From positions 1 to 64,000 of the forward strand of contig NZ_JANZKU010000018.1 in assembly GCF_025642785.1 (NCBI RefSeq): DNA of 64,000 nucleotides. The letters are read 5' to 3'. The position numbers and the translations under genes were made by a program. The notes under the pieces were generated by a model, which did not search any database, had not been told where the DNA came from, and was given only the letters and a program-made list of their open reading frames with translations. How positions within the stretch are numbered: position 1 is the first letter of the stretch; the number at the start of each line of letters is the position of its first letter. Of the stretch, positions 1 to 8,500 are shown piece after piece. This DNA comes from Pseudomonas sp. RIT-PI-AD. Lineage in GTDB: Bacteria > Pseudomonadota > Gammaproteobacteria > Pseudomonadales > Pseudomonadaceae.

Positions 1-1368
1 CTGGTGGATCACCTCAACGGCGACCCGGACCGACCGATCATCACCAGCCGGGTCTACAACGCCTTCCAGATGCCGCCCTGGGGCCTGCCGGCCAACGCCA
101 CCCAGTCGGGCTTCCTGACCCGCTCCAGCATGGGCGGCGGCTACGACAACGCCAACGCTCTGCGCTTCGAGGACAAGAAGGGCGAGGAGCAGTTGTGGAT
201 TCACGCCGAGAAGAACCAGGACATCGAGGTCGAGCACGACGAGACCCACTGGGTGGGCAACGACCGCAGCAAGACCATCGACCGCGACGAGACTACCCAG
301 GTCAAGCGCGACCGCACCGAGACCGTGGACCGCCACGAAACCATCACGGTGCACGGCAACCGCAGCGAAACCGTCGATGGCAACGAAACCATCCTGATCC
401 ACCAGAACCGTACGGAAACGGTGGACGGTAACGAGACCCTCAAGATTCACCGTAATCGCGATGAGACGGTCGATGCCAACGAAACCATCGCGATCCACGG
501 TTCCCGCCAGGAAAGCGTCGACGGCAGCGAAAAGATCACCGTCCACAAAAGCCGTACCAAGACCATCGACAAGAACGAAACCGACAAGATCGGCAGCAAC
601 TGGTCGGTGAAGGTCGGCAAGCTCAAGACCGAAACCATTGGCATGGCCAACCTGGAAAACATCGGTCTCGCGCGCATGAGCAACATCGGCGTGGGCTACA
701 GCCTCAACGTCGGGATGTTGATGAACACCGTGGTGGGCATGCAGCAATCCACCCAGGTCGGTCAGCGCAAGACGCTCAAGGTGGGCAGTGACTACAGCGC
801 CGATATCGGGTCGCGCCATGAGTTGAAAGTGGGCGGTGTCTCGCTGCAGCAAGCCGGCGAACACCTGGAGATCGCCTGCGGCGCCGCCAAGATCGTCTTG
901 CGAGCCGATGGCGGTATCTACCTGTCCGGCACCCACATCGAAATCCAGGGCGCCCAGGCGATCAATGCCGACGCGGCGATGGTGCAGATCAACTGCGGCG
1001 CCAGCCAGCAGGCGCCGGGTGCGCCCGCCGCCAAAGGCGAACCGTCCGGCGCCGCTGCCGACGCCTCGGCCGAGGGCGGGGCCGCCAGTGGATCGCCGCT
1101 GGCGAGTTCGTTCGTCGCGTCCAAGGGCGGGGCCAATCCGCTCGACACCCTGATGCAAGGCCTGGAGGGCGGCAACGCCTTCTCCACCTTGGGCAAGCTG
1201 GCAGAACTGGCCTCCGCCGCCGGCATCGGCGGCAAGGGCGCCGGAGTCGCCGGTTCGCTGTTGGGCATGGCGGCCGGCGGCAGCGCCGGCCTGGGAGGCG
1301 GTTCGATGGGCGGCGTCGACCCGGCGAGCATGCCCATCGTCGGCATCAATGGCACCGTGAACCGCTGA
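1..1368 (+). CDS. vgrG: T6SS tip protein VgrG, C-terminal part (5' end outside window)
   Basis: This is the C-terminal part of a type VI secretion spike protein; the frame is open to base 1, so the first GTG at base 4 is internal. The opening residues (GDPDRPIITSRVYNA) are the usual end of the VgrG gp5 OB-fold. From about residue 75 to 200 the protein is built of 8-residue steps paired into 16-residue units of the type ETVDGNETIxIHxN, the gp5C-like triple-stranded beta-helix that forms the needle. The last ~120 residues are Ala/Gly/Ser-rich and contain no recognisable toxin domain, so this is not an obviously 'evolved' VgrG. The PAAR, DUF4123 and effector genes follow directly, and VgrG is inferred to carry that effector. 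Family assignment is very secure; the N-terminal half cannot be judged. Confidence 0.95.
   Translation: MVDHLNGDPDRPIITSRVYNAFQMPPWGLPANATQSGFLTRSSMGGGYDNANALRFEDKKGEEQLWIHAEKNQDIEVEHDETHWVGNDRSKTIDRDETTQVKRDRTETVDRHETITVHGNRSETVDGNETILIHQNRTETVDGNETLKIHRNRDETVDANETIAIHGSRQESVDGSEKITVHKSRTKTIDKNETDKIGSNWSVKVGKLKTETIGMANLENIGLARMSNIGVGYSLNVGMLMNTVVGMQQSTQVGQRKTLKVGSDYSADIGSRHELKVGGVSLQQAGEHLEIACGAAKIVLRADGGIYLSGTHIEIQGAQAINADAAMVQINCGASQQAPGAPAAKGEPSGAAADASAEGGAASGSPLASSFVASKGGANPLDTLMQGLEGGNAFSTLGKLAELASAAGIGGKGAGVAGSLLGMAAGGSAGLGGGSMGGVDPASMPIVGINGTVNR
325..600 (+). repeat. 48-bp degenerate tandem repeats in vgrG
   Basis: About five imperfect 48-bp units encode the 16-residue beta-helix repeat of VgrG, with the core pattern E-T-V-D-G-N-E-T followed by I-x-I-H. 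Asp, Asn and His positions are kept while the residues between them vary. This is structural coding repetition rather than a mobile or regulatory element. Confidence 0.7.
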
Positions 1369-1384
1369 TCAGGGAGAGAACCAC

Positions 1385-1723
1385 ATGGGACAACCCGCAG
1401 CCCGCGTCGGAGACGCCGCGCTCCATAACCAGGCCGAGGGCGCCATTTTGCAAGGCGAGCCCAGTGTGCTGATCGGTGGCCTGCTCGCCGCTCGAGTGGG
1501 CGATCTGGTGAAGCACAACAAGGGCGAGGAACCCATCGTCGAAGGCGAACCGACCGTACTCATCGGCGGTCGTCCCGCCGCGCGCGTGGGGGATCGCGTC
1601 GCCTGCCAGGGCGCCATCGCAGTGGGCTGCAACAGCGTGTGGATCGGCCTGAATCGGCAGGGCGAGTGCCTGAAAAGTGCGGGCGAAGAGGGGATCCCAT
1701 TCGTCAAGACATTGCACGAATGA
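1385..1723 (+). CDS. PAAR domain spike-tip protein
   Basis: A 112-residue PAAR protein, the cone that sharpens the VgrG tip and links cargo to it. The PAAR-type motif A-A-R-V-G-D occurs three times (near residues 5, 36 and 64), each preceded by short beta strands and conserved His, Cys or Gly residues. There is no C-terminal toxin extension; the last ~20 residues are a short polar tail. It starts 16 bp after vgrG, and its stop overlaps the adaptor start (ATGA), so the cassette is translationally coupled. Cargo is therefore likely loaded non-covalently through the DUF4123 adaptor. Confidence 0.93.
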   Translation: MGQPAARVGDAALHNQAEGAILQGEPSVLIGGLLAARVGDLVKHNKGEEPIVEGEPTVLIGGRPAARVGDRVACQGAIAVGCNSVWIGLNRQGECLKSAGEEGIPFVKTLHE

Positions 1724-2319
1724 GCGTGTTCGACTACTCGGCACGACTGGCCACGCTGATGCCCAAGGAGGCGGGTTCTATTTATGCCTTGGTGGATGCC
1801 AGCCGCCACCCCCGGTTTTCCGATGAGTTGAGGAAACATGGCATCCGTGCACAGTGTCTGTTCAGCGGCGTGTTGGAGGCTCGTCTCGGCCGATACGCCC
1901 CTTATTGCGCGGAGTTTCCTCTGGATGGCGCGTTGGCGGCGTTCTGGTTCAATCACCGCGGACAGGGGTGGCGTAACCACTGGGGTTGGCTGTTCCAAAG
2001 CGATATGGAGCTGGACGCGCTGCGCCGGCATTTCAAGAAATTCACCCTGGTCACCCTGCCCGATGGCAGCGAAGTCTTCTGGCGATTCTATGATCCGCGG
2101 GTTTTTTGCCGAGTGATTCCGCAGTTGAACCTGGGGCAGCACGGAGAGTTCGTGGGCGATTTGATCACTCGAATATGTTGTACGGAGCCGCGCACTGGCG
2201 AAATGCTCGAATTCATATCCAGTCGGGCCTTGTTGGGGGCATTGGGATCTCGAACGTTAAGACTTCGACGTCATCCTTGGCTCGAGAATTTGGCGATGAC
2301 CCATGAAAATCACCCGTGA
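1720..2319 (+). CDS. DUF4123 T6SS effector adaptor (Tap/TEC family)
   Basis: A 199-residue protein with the DUF4123 N-terminal signature (I-Y-A-L-V-D-A-S near residue 19, followed by a conserved Arg-rich helix). Members of this family act as chaperone-adaptors that dock a specific effector onto its VgrG/PAAR. The start at 1720 is preferred over an upstream in-frame GTG because it overlaps the PAAR stop by four bases. The 3' end overlaps the next gene by 17 bases. Its position between the spike genes and a lysozyme-like effector makes that effector its probable client. An eroded copy of a related adaptor lies at 5099-5245. Confidence 0.85.
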   Translation: MSVFDYSARLATLMPKEAGSIYALVDASRHPRFSDELRKHGIRAQCLFSGVLEARLGRYAPYCAEFPLDGALAAFWFNHRGQGWRNHWGWLFQSDMELDALRRHFKKFTLVTLPDGSEVFWRFYDPRVFCRVIPQLNLGQHGEFVGDLITRICCTEPRTGEMLEFISSRALLGALGSRTLRLRRHPWLENLAMTHENHP

Positions 2320-2713
2320 GCAATATGCGGCGCTGTGCGCCGCTTATAACGCCGAGCAGCGAGAGGCCTTCGTTCGTCTGGTTCGCCATGAATGGCGGCA
2401 AGCACAGGCACGTCTGGTGCCGGGTTTCCCCATCCTGGACGATGCCACGCTGACGGCCTGGGTCGAGGCCTGCCATGACGATTGCCTGGCCCATGATGTC
2501 TTGGAAAAGTCCTTGGTCATTAATTACGCTTTTCAAGTCCTGCGCGCAGTGAACCTGGGGGCACGGCATGAATTCATCCAGGGCTTGCGCAATCATTTCC
2601 TCAGTGAGCGGACAGGTCGACGGCAGGCACTGGAATGGATCGCTTTCATTGTGGGCGGCGCTCAGGATTCCATGAGCGCGTCTAATACAGAAACCCCGAA
2701 AGGACGCACATGA
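2303..2713 (+). CDS. Small companion protein of the T6SS cassette, unknown function
   Basis: A 136-residue soluble, mostly helical protein with no signal peptide or membrane segment, which I do not recognise as a named family. It overlaps the adaptor gene upstream and, by four bases (ATGATGA context), the effector gene downstream. The N-terminal pattern (I-T-x-x-Q, then a basic F-V-R-L-V-R-H helix) is shared with a decayed fragment at 5331-5456 that also follows an adaptor remnant. The adaptor-companion order therefore occurs twice and may be a functional unit. It could assist effector loading or stability; this is inferred from context only. Confidence 0.7.
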   Translation: MKITREQYAALCAAYNAEQREAFVRLVRHEWRQAQARLVPGFPILDDATLTAWVEACHDDCLAHDVLEKSLVINYAFQVLRAVNLGARHEFIQGLRNHFLSERTGRRQALEWIAFIVGGAQDSMSASNTETPKGRT

Positions 2714-3954
2714 TGAGTAGCGGTATCCCTGCGCCGGCTACTGATTCGGTCTCCATACAAGCGGCTGAAAGAGAAAAGGCTGGCAACGACCAAGTAGCCG
2801 CGGCCGCGAATAAGGCGCAAGCCAATGCGCAGAAGGCTTATGACGCGGACGTGAAGGCTGCGCAAAAAGCCGAGGATAAAGCGAAGGCCGCGGAAACCAG
2901 TGCCCGTAGACATCCCTCTTCATCTGCCCAAAGCCGGGCAGATACCGCCAGGGCCAGCGTGGAGGGCGCGCAGCGCAAACTGGAGGAAAGTCGTGCCGAG
3001 CTGGAAGAGGCCAAGGCCGCCGCGGCCCGCGCGGCAGAGGCAAAAGCCAAGACCGATACCGCATATGCCAAATTAAAGAATGATGAGCTAAGGAAATCCC
3101 TACCGTCCGAAGAGTTCGATGAAATTCTCAAACAGATCGAACTCAATTGCGGCACCGGACATTTTGTCGACGGAGTGGTGAAGCCCTGCCCTGGGACCTT
3201 CAAAAAGAGAAACTGTGCGGGTAGTTCTCCACCGATAACACAGCGCTTGAGCAAGACGGCGCAGGAGGCCATCAATAACGACACGGGGACCACCATCAAC
3301 TACGAAAAGCTCGCGGATTTCGAAGGGGGACAGGCCACGTCCGCCTATGTGCCTTGGTGGCCCAAGGGGGTAACAGTGAAAGACGGAGTGATCACTGCCG
3401 ACACCAAGCGAGTTAGGGGCACTGAGGAGCTTGCTGGAGAGAGTAAGTCGGGCGTTACGGTCGGTACAGGGGTGGATCTGGGGCAGCAAGAAAAAAGCGC
3501 ATATTTTAAACGCTTGAGGGAGGCTGGCGCTACACAGGAGCTGCTAGATAAACTTGATCCCTATATGGGGCTAAAGCGTTCCGCCGCCTGCCGCTACTTG
3601 AGAGAGCACCCACTGACGTTGACTCAGGATGAAGTGGATTTGATTGATTCAGAGATGCAGAAGGAAAAAACTAAATCTGTTAAGAATACATTTAATAATT
3701 TTTCTAAAAATAATGGATATACGAAAAGATTTGAAGATCTTAGTGAGGCTGAGCGAACAATTTTGCTGTCCAGGCAGTACAATACAGGAAGTCTCAACTC
3801 TAACGCGGATCAAAGTTTTATGCTTTATATAGCTAAAGGCAAGACGGCTGAGGCGGCTGCCACGTTAACAGTGGATAATTATCCTGGGGTCGATGCATCA
3901 CGAATAAATGGCGAGCGTGGCTATTTAGAGGGCTCTTATGTTGAAGGTAATTAA
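2710..3954 (+). CDS. Probable T6SS effector with N-terminal coiled coil and pesticin-like lysozyme domain
   Basis: A 414-residue protein. Residues ~15-135 are an Ala/Glu/Lys-rich coiled coil with many Ala-Lys pairs; residues ~150-414 form the putative catalytic domain. The sequence S-G-V-T-V-G-T-G-V-D-L-G-Q at residues 247-259 resembles the pesticin/T4-lysozyme-type active site, in which Thr and Asp lie six residues apart (here T250 and D256), and E205 in D-F-E-G-G is the candidate acid. This suggests hydrolysis of peptidoglycan in the target periplasm. There is no Sec signal, which fits delivery by the T6SS. Base composition turns AT-rich from about 3640, so the last ~100 residues may be of separate origin. 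Downstream exported proteins are the candidate immunity factors. The enzyme class is an inference from motif memory. Confidence 0.68.
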   Translation: MMSSGIPAPATDSVSIQAAEREKAGNDQVAAAANKAQANAQKAYDADVKAAQKAEDKAKAAETSARRHPSSSAQSRADTARASVEGAQRKLEESRAELEEAKAAAARAAEAKAKTDTAYAKLKNDELRKSLPSEEFDEILKQIELNCGTGHFVDGVVKPCPGTFKKRNCAGSSPPITQRLSKTAQEAINNDTGTTINYEKLADFEGGQATSAYVPWWPKGVTVKDGVITADTKRVRGTEELAGESKSGVTVGTGVDLGQQEKSAYFKRLREAGATQELLDKLDPYMGLKRSAACRYLREHPLTLTQDEVDLIDSEMQKEKTKSVKNTFNNFSKNNGYTKRFEDLSEAERTILLSRQYNTGSLNSNADQSFMLYIAKGKTAEAAATLTVDNYPGVDASRINGERGYLEGSYVEGN

Positions 3955-4537
3955 AGTTTTTGGTTTGTTTAATTTATCGATCATGGCGATGATTCCAATG
4001 AAGGCATTTCCCTATGAAAAATTTCCAGTAAGACCGTTAGATGGAATGTTTGAAGTAATTAGCTCAGATCCCTCGGTTGAAAATGTGAGCTCTGATCTGC
4101 TTGGGCCTGAGATTTTTTATCTTAATCAAAGGGTAAAGTTTAGTTATGTTGGGCCAGTTGGTTTTGATTGGCCCATGCGTGATGAATACAAGATTACTTT
4201 ATATCCTCCTTTTTTAAAACGATACTGCAATCGTCCTGGGTGGGAGTATATTTGCGAATCAGAACTAACTGAAGCTCCTCTGGTAATGGATGGAATGTTA
4301 GATACTGAGCGTCTAAAGATAGATATGGTTAAAAGCAACAAATACCTGAGTAAATACTTAAATAAGCCGGCTTATCATTTCGTGATGACATATTCTGATG
4401 AACGTGCTAGCTATGATTTTTATATGTTGGACTGGAATACATTGATTTATTCTACTGCTTACAGTTCTCAGTCAAAAAAATCAGAGGATGATGACTTTGT
4501 TTCCGTAATTCAAATCTTGAGGCGGGTCAAGGAATGA
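3938..4537 (+). CDS. Exported protein, candidate immunity protein 1
   Basis: A 199-residue AT-rich gene of unknown family. The N-terminus (two Lys in the first six residues, then a hydrophobic stretch to about residue 23) looks like a signal peptide, so the product is probably periplasmic. The start overlaps the effector stop by 17 bases and the stop overlaps the next gene by four, indicating coupled translation. A periplasmic protein directly behind a peptidoglycan-degrading effector is the normal place for an immunity protein. Two cysteines (in Y-C-N-R-P-G and Y-I-C-E-S) could form a disulphide. The function is inferred from location and export signal only. Confidence 0.6.
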   Translation: MLKVIKVFGLFNLSIMAMIPMKAFPYEKFPVRPLDGMFEVISSDPSVENVSSDLLGPEIFYLNQRVKFSYVGPVGFDWPMRDEYKITLYPPFLKRYCNRPGWEYICESELTEAPLVMDGMLDTERLKIDMVKSNKYLSKYLNKPAYHFVMTYSDERASYDFYMLDWNTLIYSTAYSSQSKKSEDDDFVSVIQILRRVKE

Positions 4538-5082
4538 GAACATTGTTCAAGCTTGTTTTTTTATTTCTGAGCATTTCTTTGGTTTCTGCTACGGGATTTA
4601 GTGTAGCTAATGCAGCAAAAAAGCAAAACTTAGAAGTGGAAAATGGCGAGCAAAGCGCTCCTCACTGTCCTGCCATCATGGACGAGTCAACCCGAGATGA
4701 GCATATCGCTTACCTGCGCTGGAGCCTGGATAAGTTGCAGAAAGAAGCGCGAGACATGCGTTCAGGTAAATCCCTTTCCGCCCAAGAGTTGGATCGCATT
4801 GCACGCGACAGCTTCGATAAAACACTGGAATCAGGCATTGAAAATGTAAATTTCGCGATAACGCTTTCAGCCTATACGGCCCTGGCCGAATATCAGCAGC
4901 GTGATCCACTGTTCATTTCCGAAATGCAGGACTACCTGTTCCAGGCCTGCCGAGAGGATTGTTCCGATAGCGTGATCCACGCCGCGCGAGATTGGGTGGA
5001 TTACGTCGTCAGGCCAAAAGAAAATACCGTGCTACCGGAAGGTATGAACAAGCCGCCCTATAAGGCATTGGAACCGTTCTAA
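4534..5082 (+). CDS. Exported protein, candidate immunity protein 2
   Basis: A 182-residue protein with a clear Sec signal peptide (MRTLFK followed by a hydrophobic core, probable cleavage after A-N-A near residue 27). The mature part is highly charged and helical, with several Cys residues, and ends in a Pro-rich tail. The first ~100 bases share the AT-rich composition of the previous gene; the remainder is closer to genome composition. The four-base overlap with the preceding gene ties it to the same transcript. It may be a second immunity protein or a periplasmic partner of the first. I do not recognise the family. Confidence 0.6.
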   Translation: MRTLFKLVFLFLSISLVSATGFSVANAAKKQNLEVENGEQSAPHCPAIMDESTRDEHIAYLRWSLDKLQKEARDMRSGKSLSAQELDRIARDSFDKTLESGIENVNFAITLSAYTALAEYQQRDPLFISEMQDYLFQACREDCSDSVIHAARDWVDYVVRPKENTVLPEGMNKPPYKALEPF

Positions 5083-5098
5083 ATCGCTCATCGTACAA

Positions 5099-5245
5099 CG
5101 CTCATTCTTGGGCTGCTTCGCGCTGATCGACAGCAGCCGCCGCCCTCAATTTGCCGATGTGCTGAAGCGTCACGGCATACGCTCGGCGTCTATTCAGCGG
5201 CATCACCGAGGTACGTTTGAGACGGTATACGCCCTGTTGAGTTTG
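5099..5245 (+). pseudogene. Remnant of a second DUF4123 adaptor
   Basis: The translation beginning G-C-F-A-L-I-D-S-S-R-R-P-Q-F matches the N-terminus of the intact adaptor at 1720 (I-Y-A-L-V-D-A-S-R-H-P-R-F) through K-R-H-G-I-R, then loses similarity. Most of the ~600-bp adaptor is missing. This is a degraded adaptor from another T6SS cargo cassette. Confidence 0.6.
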
Positions 5246-5330
5246 GCCTGGGGGTGGAATCGTCTTGGCTGGATACCCTATCAGGCATGCGCAGCCCTGA
5301 ACTCAGGACTCACATACTCCCGCACTTCCC

Positions 5331-5456
5331 CTGATTCAGTTCAATGCGCATCAACTCGAACAGCTTCCCCAGGTGGAGCAGGAAACGTTCATCGAGAGGG
5401 TACAGGCTCATTGTTTTTGCAGGCCTCTATCGCCGATGCACGAGACCTTGGGGTAA
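5331..5456 (+). pseudogene. Remnant of a T6SS companion gene (like 2303-2713)
   Basis: A 41-codon open stretch without its own start. Its translation (F-N-A-H-Q-L-E-Q-L then E-T-F-I-E-R-V-Q-A-H) follows the same spacing as the N-terminus of the 136-residue companion protein at 2303 (I-T-R-E-Q-Y-A-A-L then E-A-F-V-R-L-V-R-H). It lies directly behind the adaptor remnant, as expected if a whole adaptor-companion-effector cassette was lost here. Confidence 0.45.
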
Positions 5457-5559
5457 TCACACGCAACCCGAGTGGGCGCCGCACGAGGCGACGGCGGTAA
5501 CGGGCAGGTAGCGGACACAGGCACAGCGCCAAAGGCGCCGACCACACCCAGCCCGCATC

Positions 5560-8500
5560 TCAAGGCTGCCGAACCAGCGCTTGCATGACTTGCGCTGCGC
5601 TGGTGCCGTCCAGGTCCACCAGCAGGCCGGGTTTGCCGGCCAGGGTGGCGGCCACCGGGACGCCGTCCCGATAGACCAAGCGGTTGCCGGCGATGGCGGG
5701 GATACGTTGGCCGGGCAGTAGGGTGCCCACCAGGTTCAGCGGATCGGCGGCGGAGATCGCCACCAGGCTGCCGTCCGGGGCGCGTCGGCGTACTTCGCGC
5801 AGGGGGCCGAGGGCTTCGGGCAAGGCGAATTGCTCGCCGGACAGGCCGTTGACGAAACGTCCGCCGCGGATTTCGCCGCGTGCTTCCAGACGATGGTAGA
5901 AGTGCAGCAGGTCGCGCCAGGGCGGCAGCCAGTCCGCCTCGCGCTCCAGCAGGTGCCAGAACACCACCCCATAGCGACGCAGCAAGACCCGGGCGACGTG
6001 CTCCAGGGTCGCGGGGTCGAAGGTCTTGCGCCGTGCTGGGCCGGCTTGCGACTGCGTCGCGGGGGGACGACGCAGCAGGGCCCAGCGCCCGGCGTCCTGC
6101 ATGCCGCCGATGAAGGCGCCACCGCGGCTTCGGCGCGCGCTGCGGCCGCGCTTGTCGGCTGGCGCGAGGAGTGCGCGCAAGCCGGCGAAGCTGTCGGCGT
6201 TGACCAGGCCGAGGGCGACCAACTCGCCGAGGGCGTTCTCCAGTTCGGTGCGCAGCAGGTTCGCTTCGCCCATCAACTCGTCGAAGAACAGCGCGCCCTG
6301 CCGGGTCAGGGCGTCGACCACCCGTTGCGCCCGCGGCGACACTTCCGGCGGCTCGCTGTCCGCGGTCAAGGCGTTCCAGGTCGCCAGCTCGCGGCGCGGC
6401 AACAGCATCACCGGCGTGCCGCGCACCGGGCCGCCGGGGGCGCGGCTGCGGCCCGGCTGGCGAATCCACACCAGCCGGCCGGAGCGGCACAGGTCGTCCA
6501 GCCAGGTCCGCCCGTAGCCCTCGATCCGCGCCGGCAGCAGTTCGTTTTCCCAGGCGCCGGCCGCGGCCTGGAAGCCTTCCAGTTGTTCGAGCACCGACGG
6601 CAGCGCATCCATCGAGCGGGCGCGATGGTTGGCGGAAACCCGTTGCCAGTCGAACAGGAAGCGCATGAAGTCGGCGCGCTCCACCGGCTCGATCTCCCGG
6701 CGCAGGCGTTTCACCGTGTAGCGGTGGATACGCGCCAGCAGGTGCCGCTCGCACCATTCCTCCTCGCGCGCGCCCGGATTGAAGCGTCCGCGCAGCACGT
6801 AGCCCTGGGTTTCCAAGTGCACCAGGGCCTGGGCGCACTGGGAGGCGGGCAGGGCCAGCGGCCGCGCGATCGCGCCCAGGCTCAGCGGGCCGAAGCCGGT
6901 GAGCCGGGCGCGGAGGATCTCCACCCTGGCGTCCTCTTCGCTCCAGGGCTCGTCGTATTCCTCCGGGATGCGCAACGGCGGCGCGCATTCGGCGTTAGGG
7001 TAGAGCGCCCGGAACTGCGCCAGGCGTTCCACCGGTAGCCAGAGCGCATCCTCCAGGGCGATCTGCAGGCGCGTCGCCCGGCCGGCCTTGGCCAGCGCCG
7101 CCAGCCAGTCCGGCCAGCCGGCATGGGCCTCGGCCTCGTGCTGGTGGATACAGCCGAGGCCCATCAGCGCCTCGTGCATTTCGTCGCGGTCGCGGACCAG
7201 GGGCCAGGCTTCCAGGGCGACCGCGGCGATGGCCTCGGCATCCAGGGCGCCGAGGTCGTCGGTGGATTCCGGGTCGCTCCAGCGCCGCGCCAGGACCGCC
7301 TGGGTGCGGCGTTCCTCCAGGGGCGCGTCGTCGAGGAAGGCATAGGGGCGCGCGCCCAGCACCTCCGCCGCCAGCGGCGAGGGTGCCGGCAGGTCGCGGG
7401 CCAGCAGTTCCACTTCGCCGCGCTCCATGCGCCGCAGCAGGGCCAGCCAGGCCTCGCTGTCCATGGCTTCGTGGAGGCAGTCGTCGAGGGTCTGCTTGAC
7501 CAGCGGATGATCCGGCACCTCCCGCTCGCCGACGATGTTCTCCAGGCAGGCGACCTGGTCGGGGAACACCGTGGCCAGCAGGTCCTCGCTCTTCATTCGC
7601 TGCAACTGGGGCGCCACCTTGCGCCCGCCGGCCATGCGCGGCAGCGCCAGGGCGGTGGTGGCGTTCCAGCGCCAGCGCACGCCGAACAGCGGTGCGTCCA
7701 GCAGCGCCTGGATCAGCATGTGCTCGGCGCTGTCGGCGCGCAGGTAACGCCAGACCTCGTCGAGGGCGAAGCTGTGGCTGGTGGACAGCGACAGCACGAT
7801 GGCGTTCTCGGTGGCCGCCGCCTGCAATTCGAAGTTGAAGGTGCGGCAGAAGCGCTTGCGCAGCGCCAAGCCCCAGGCGCGGTTGACCCGGCTGCCGTAG
7901 GGCGAGTGGATGATCAGTTGGGTGCCGCCGGACTCGTCGAAGAAGCGCTCCATGACCAGGCGATCGCGGGTCGGCAGGGCGCCGAGGGTGGCCCGGGCGC
8001 GCGCCAGGTATTCGACGATCTGCCGCGCGGCGGCCTCGCCGAGGCCGAGGGTCTCGGCCAGCCAGGCAAAGGCGGCATCGAGAGGCTGCGTGGCCGGCGC
8101 AGCGGCCAGGCGGGCCTCGATTTCCGCGCGCAGGCGGGCGACTCCGGCGGAGAGCTCGTCGCTGCGCCCCGGTGCCTCGCCGAGCCAGAAGGGAATGTTC
8201 GGCGGCTGCCCCTGGGCGTCTTCCACGCGCACGCGGCCGGGCTCGATGCGCAGGATGCGGTAGGACGTATTGCCCAGTTGGAAGATGTCGCCGGCCAGGC
8301 TTTCCACGGCGAAGTCCTCATTCACCGTGCCGATGCCGTGGCCCTGGGGTTCCAGCAACACGCTGTAGTCGCCGCTCTCGGGGATGGTGCCGCCGCTGCT
8401 CAGGGCGGTCAGGCGCCCGCCGCGGCGACCGCGCAGGGTTCGGCTCACCGCGTCGCGGTGCAGGTAGGCGCCGCGCGGGCCGTGGCGGGTGGTGTAGCCC

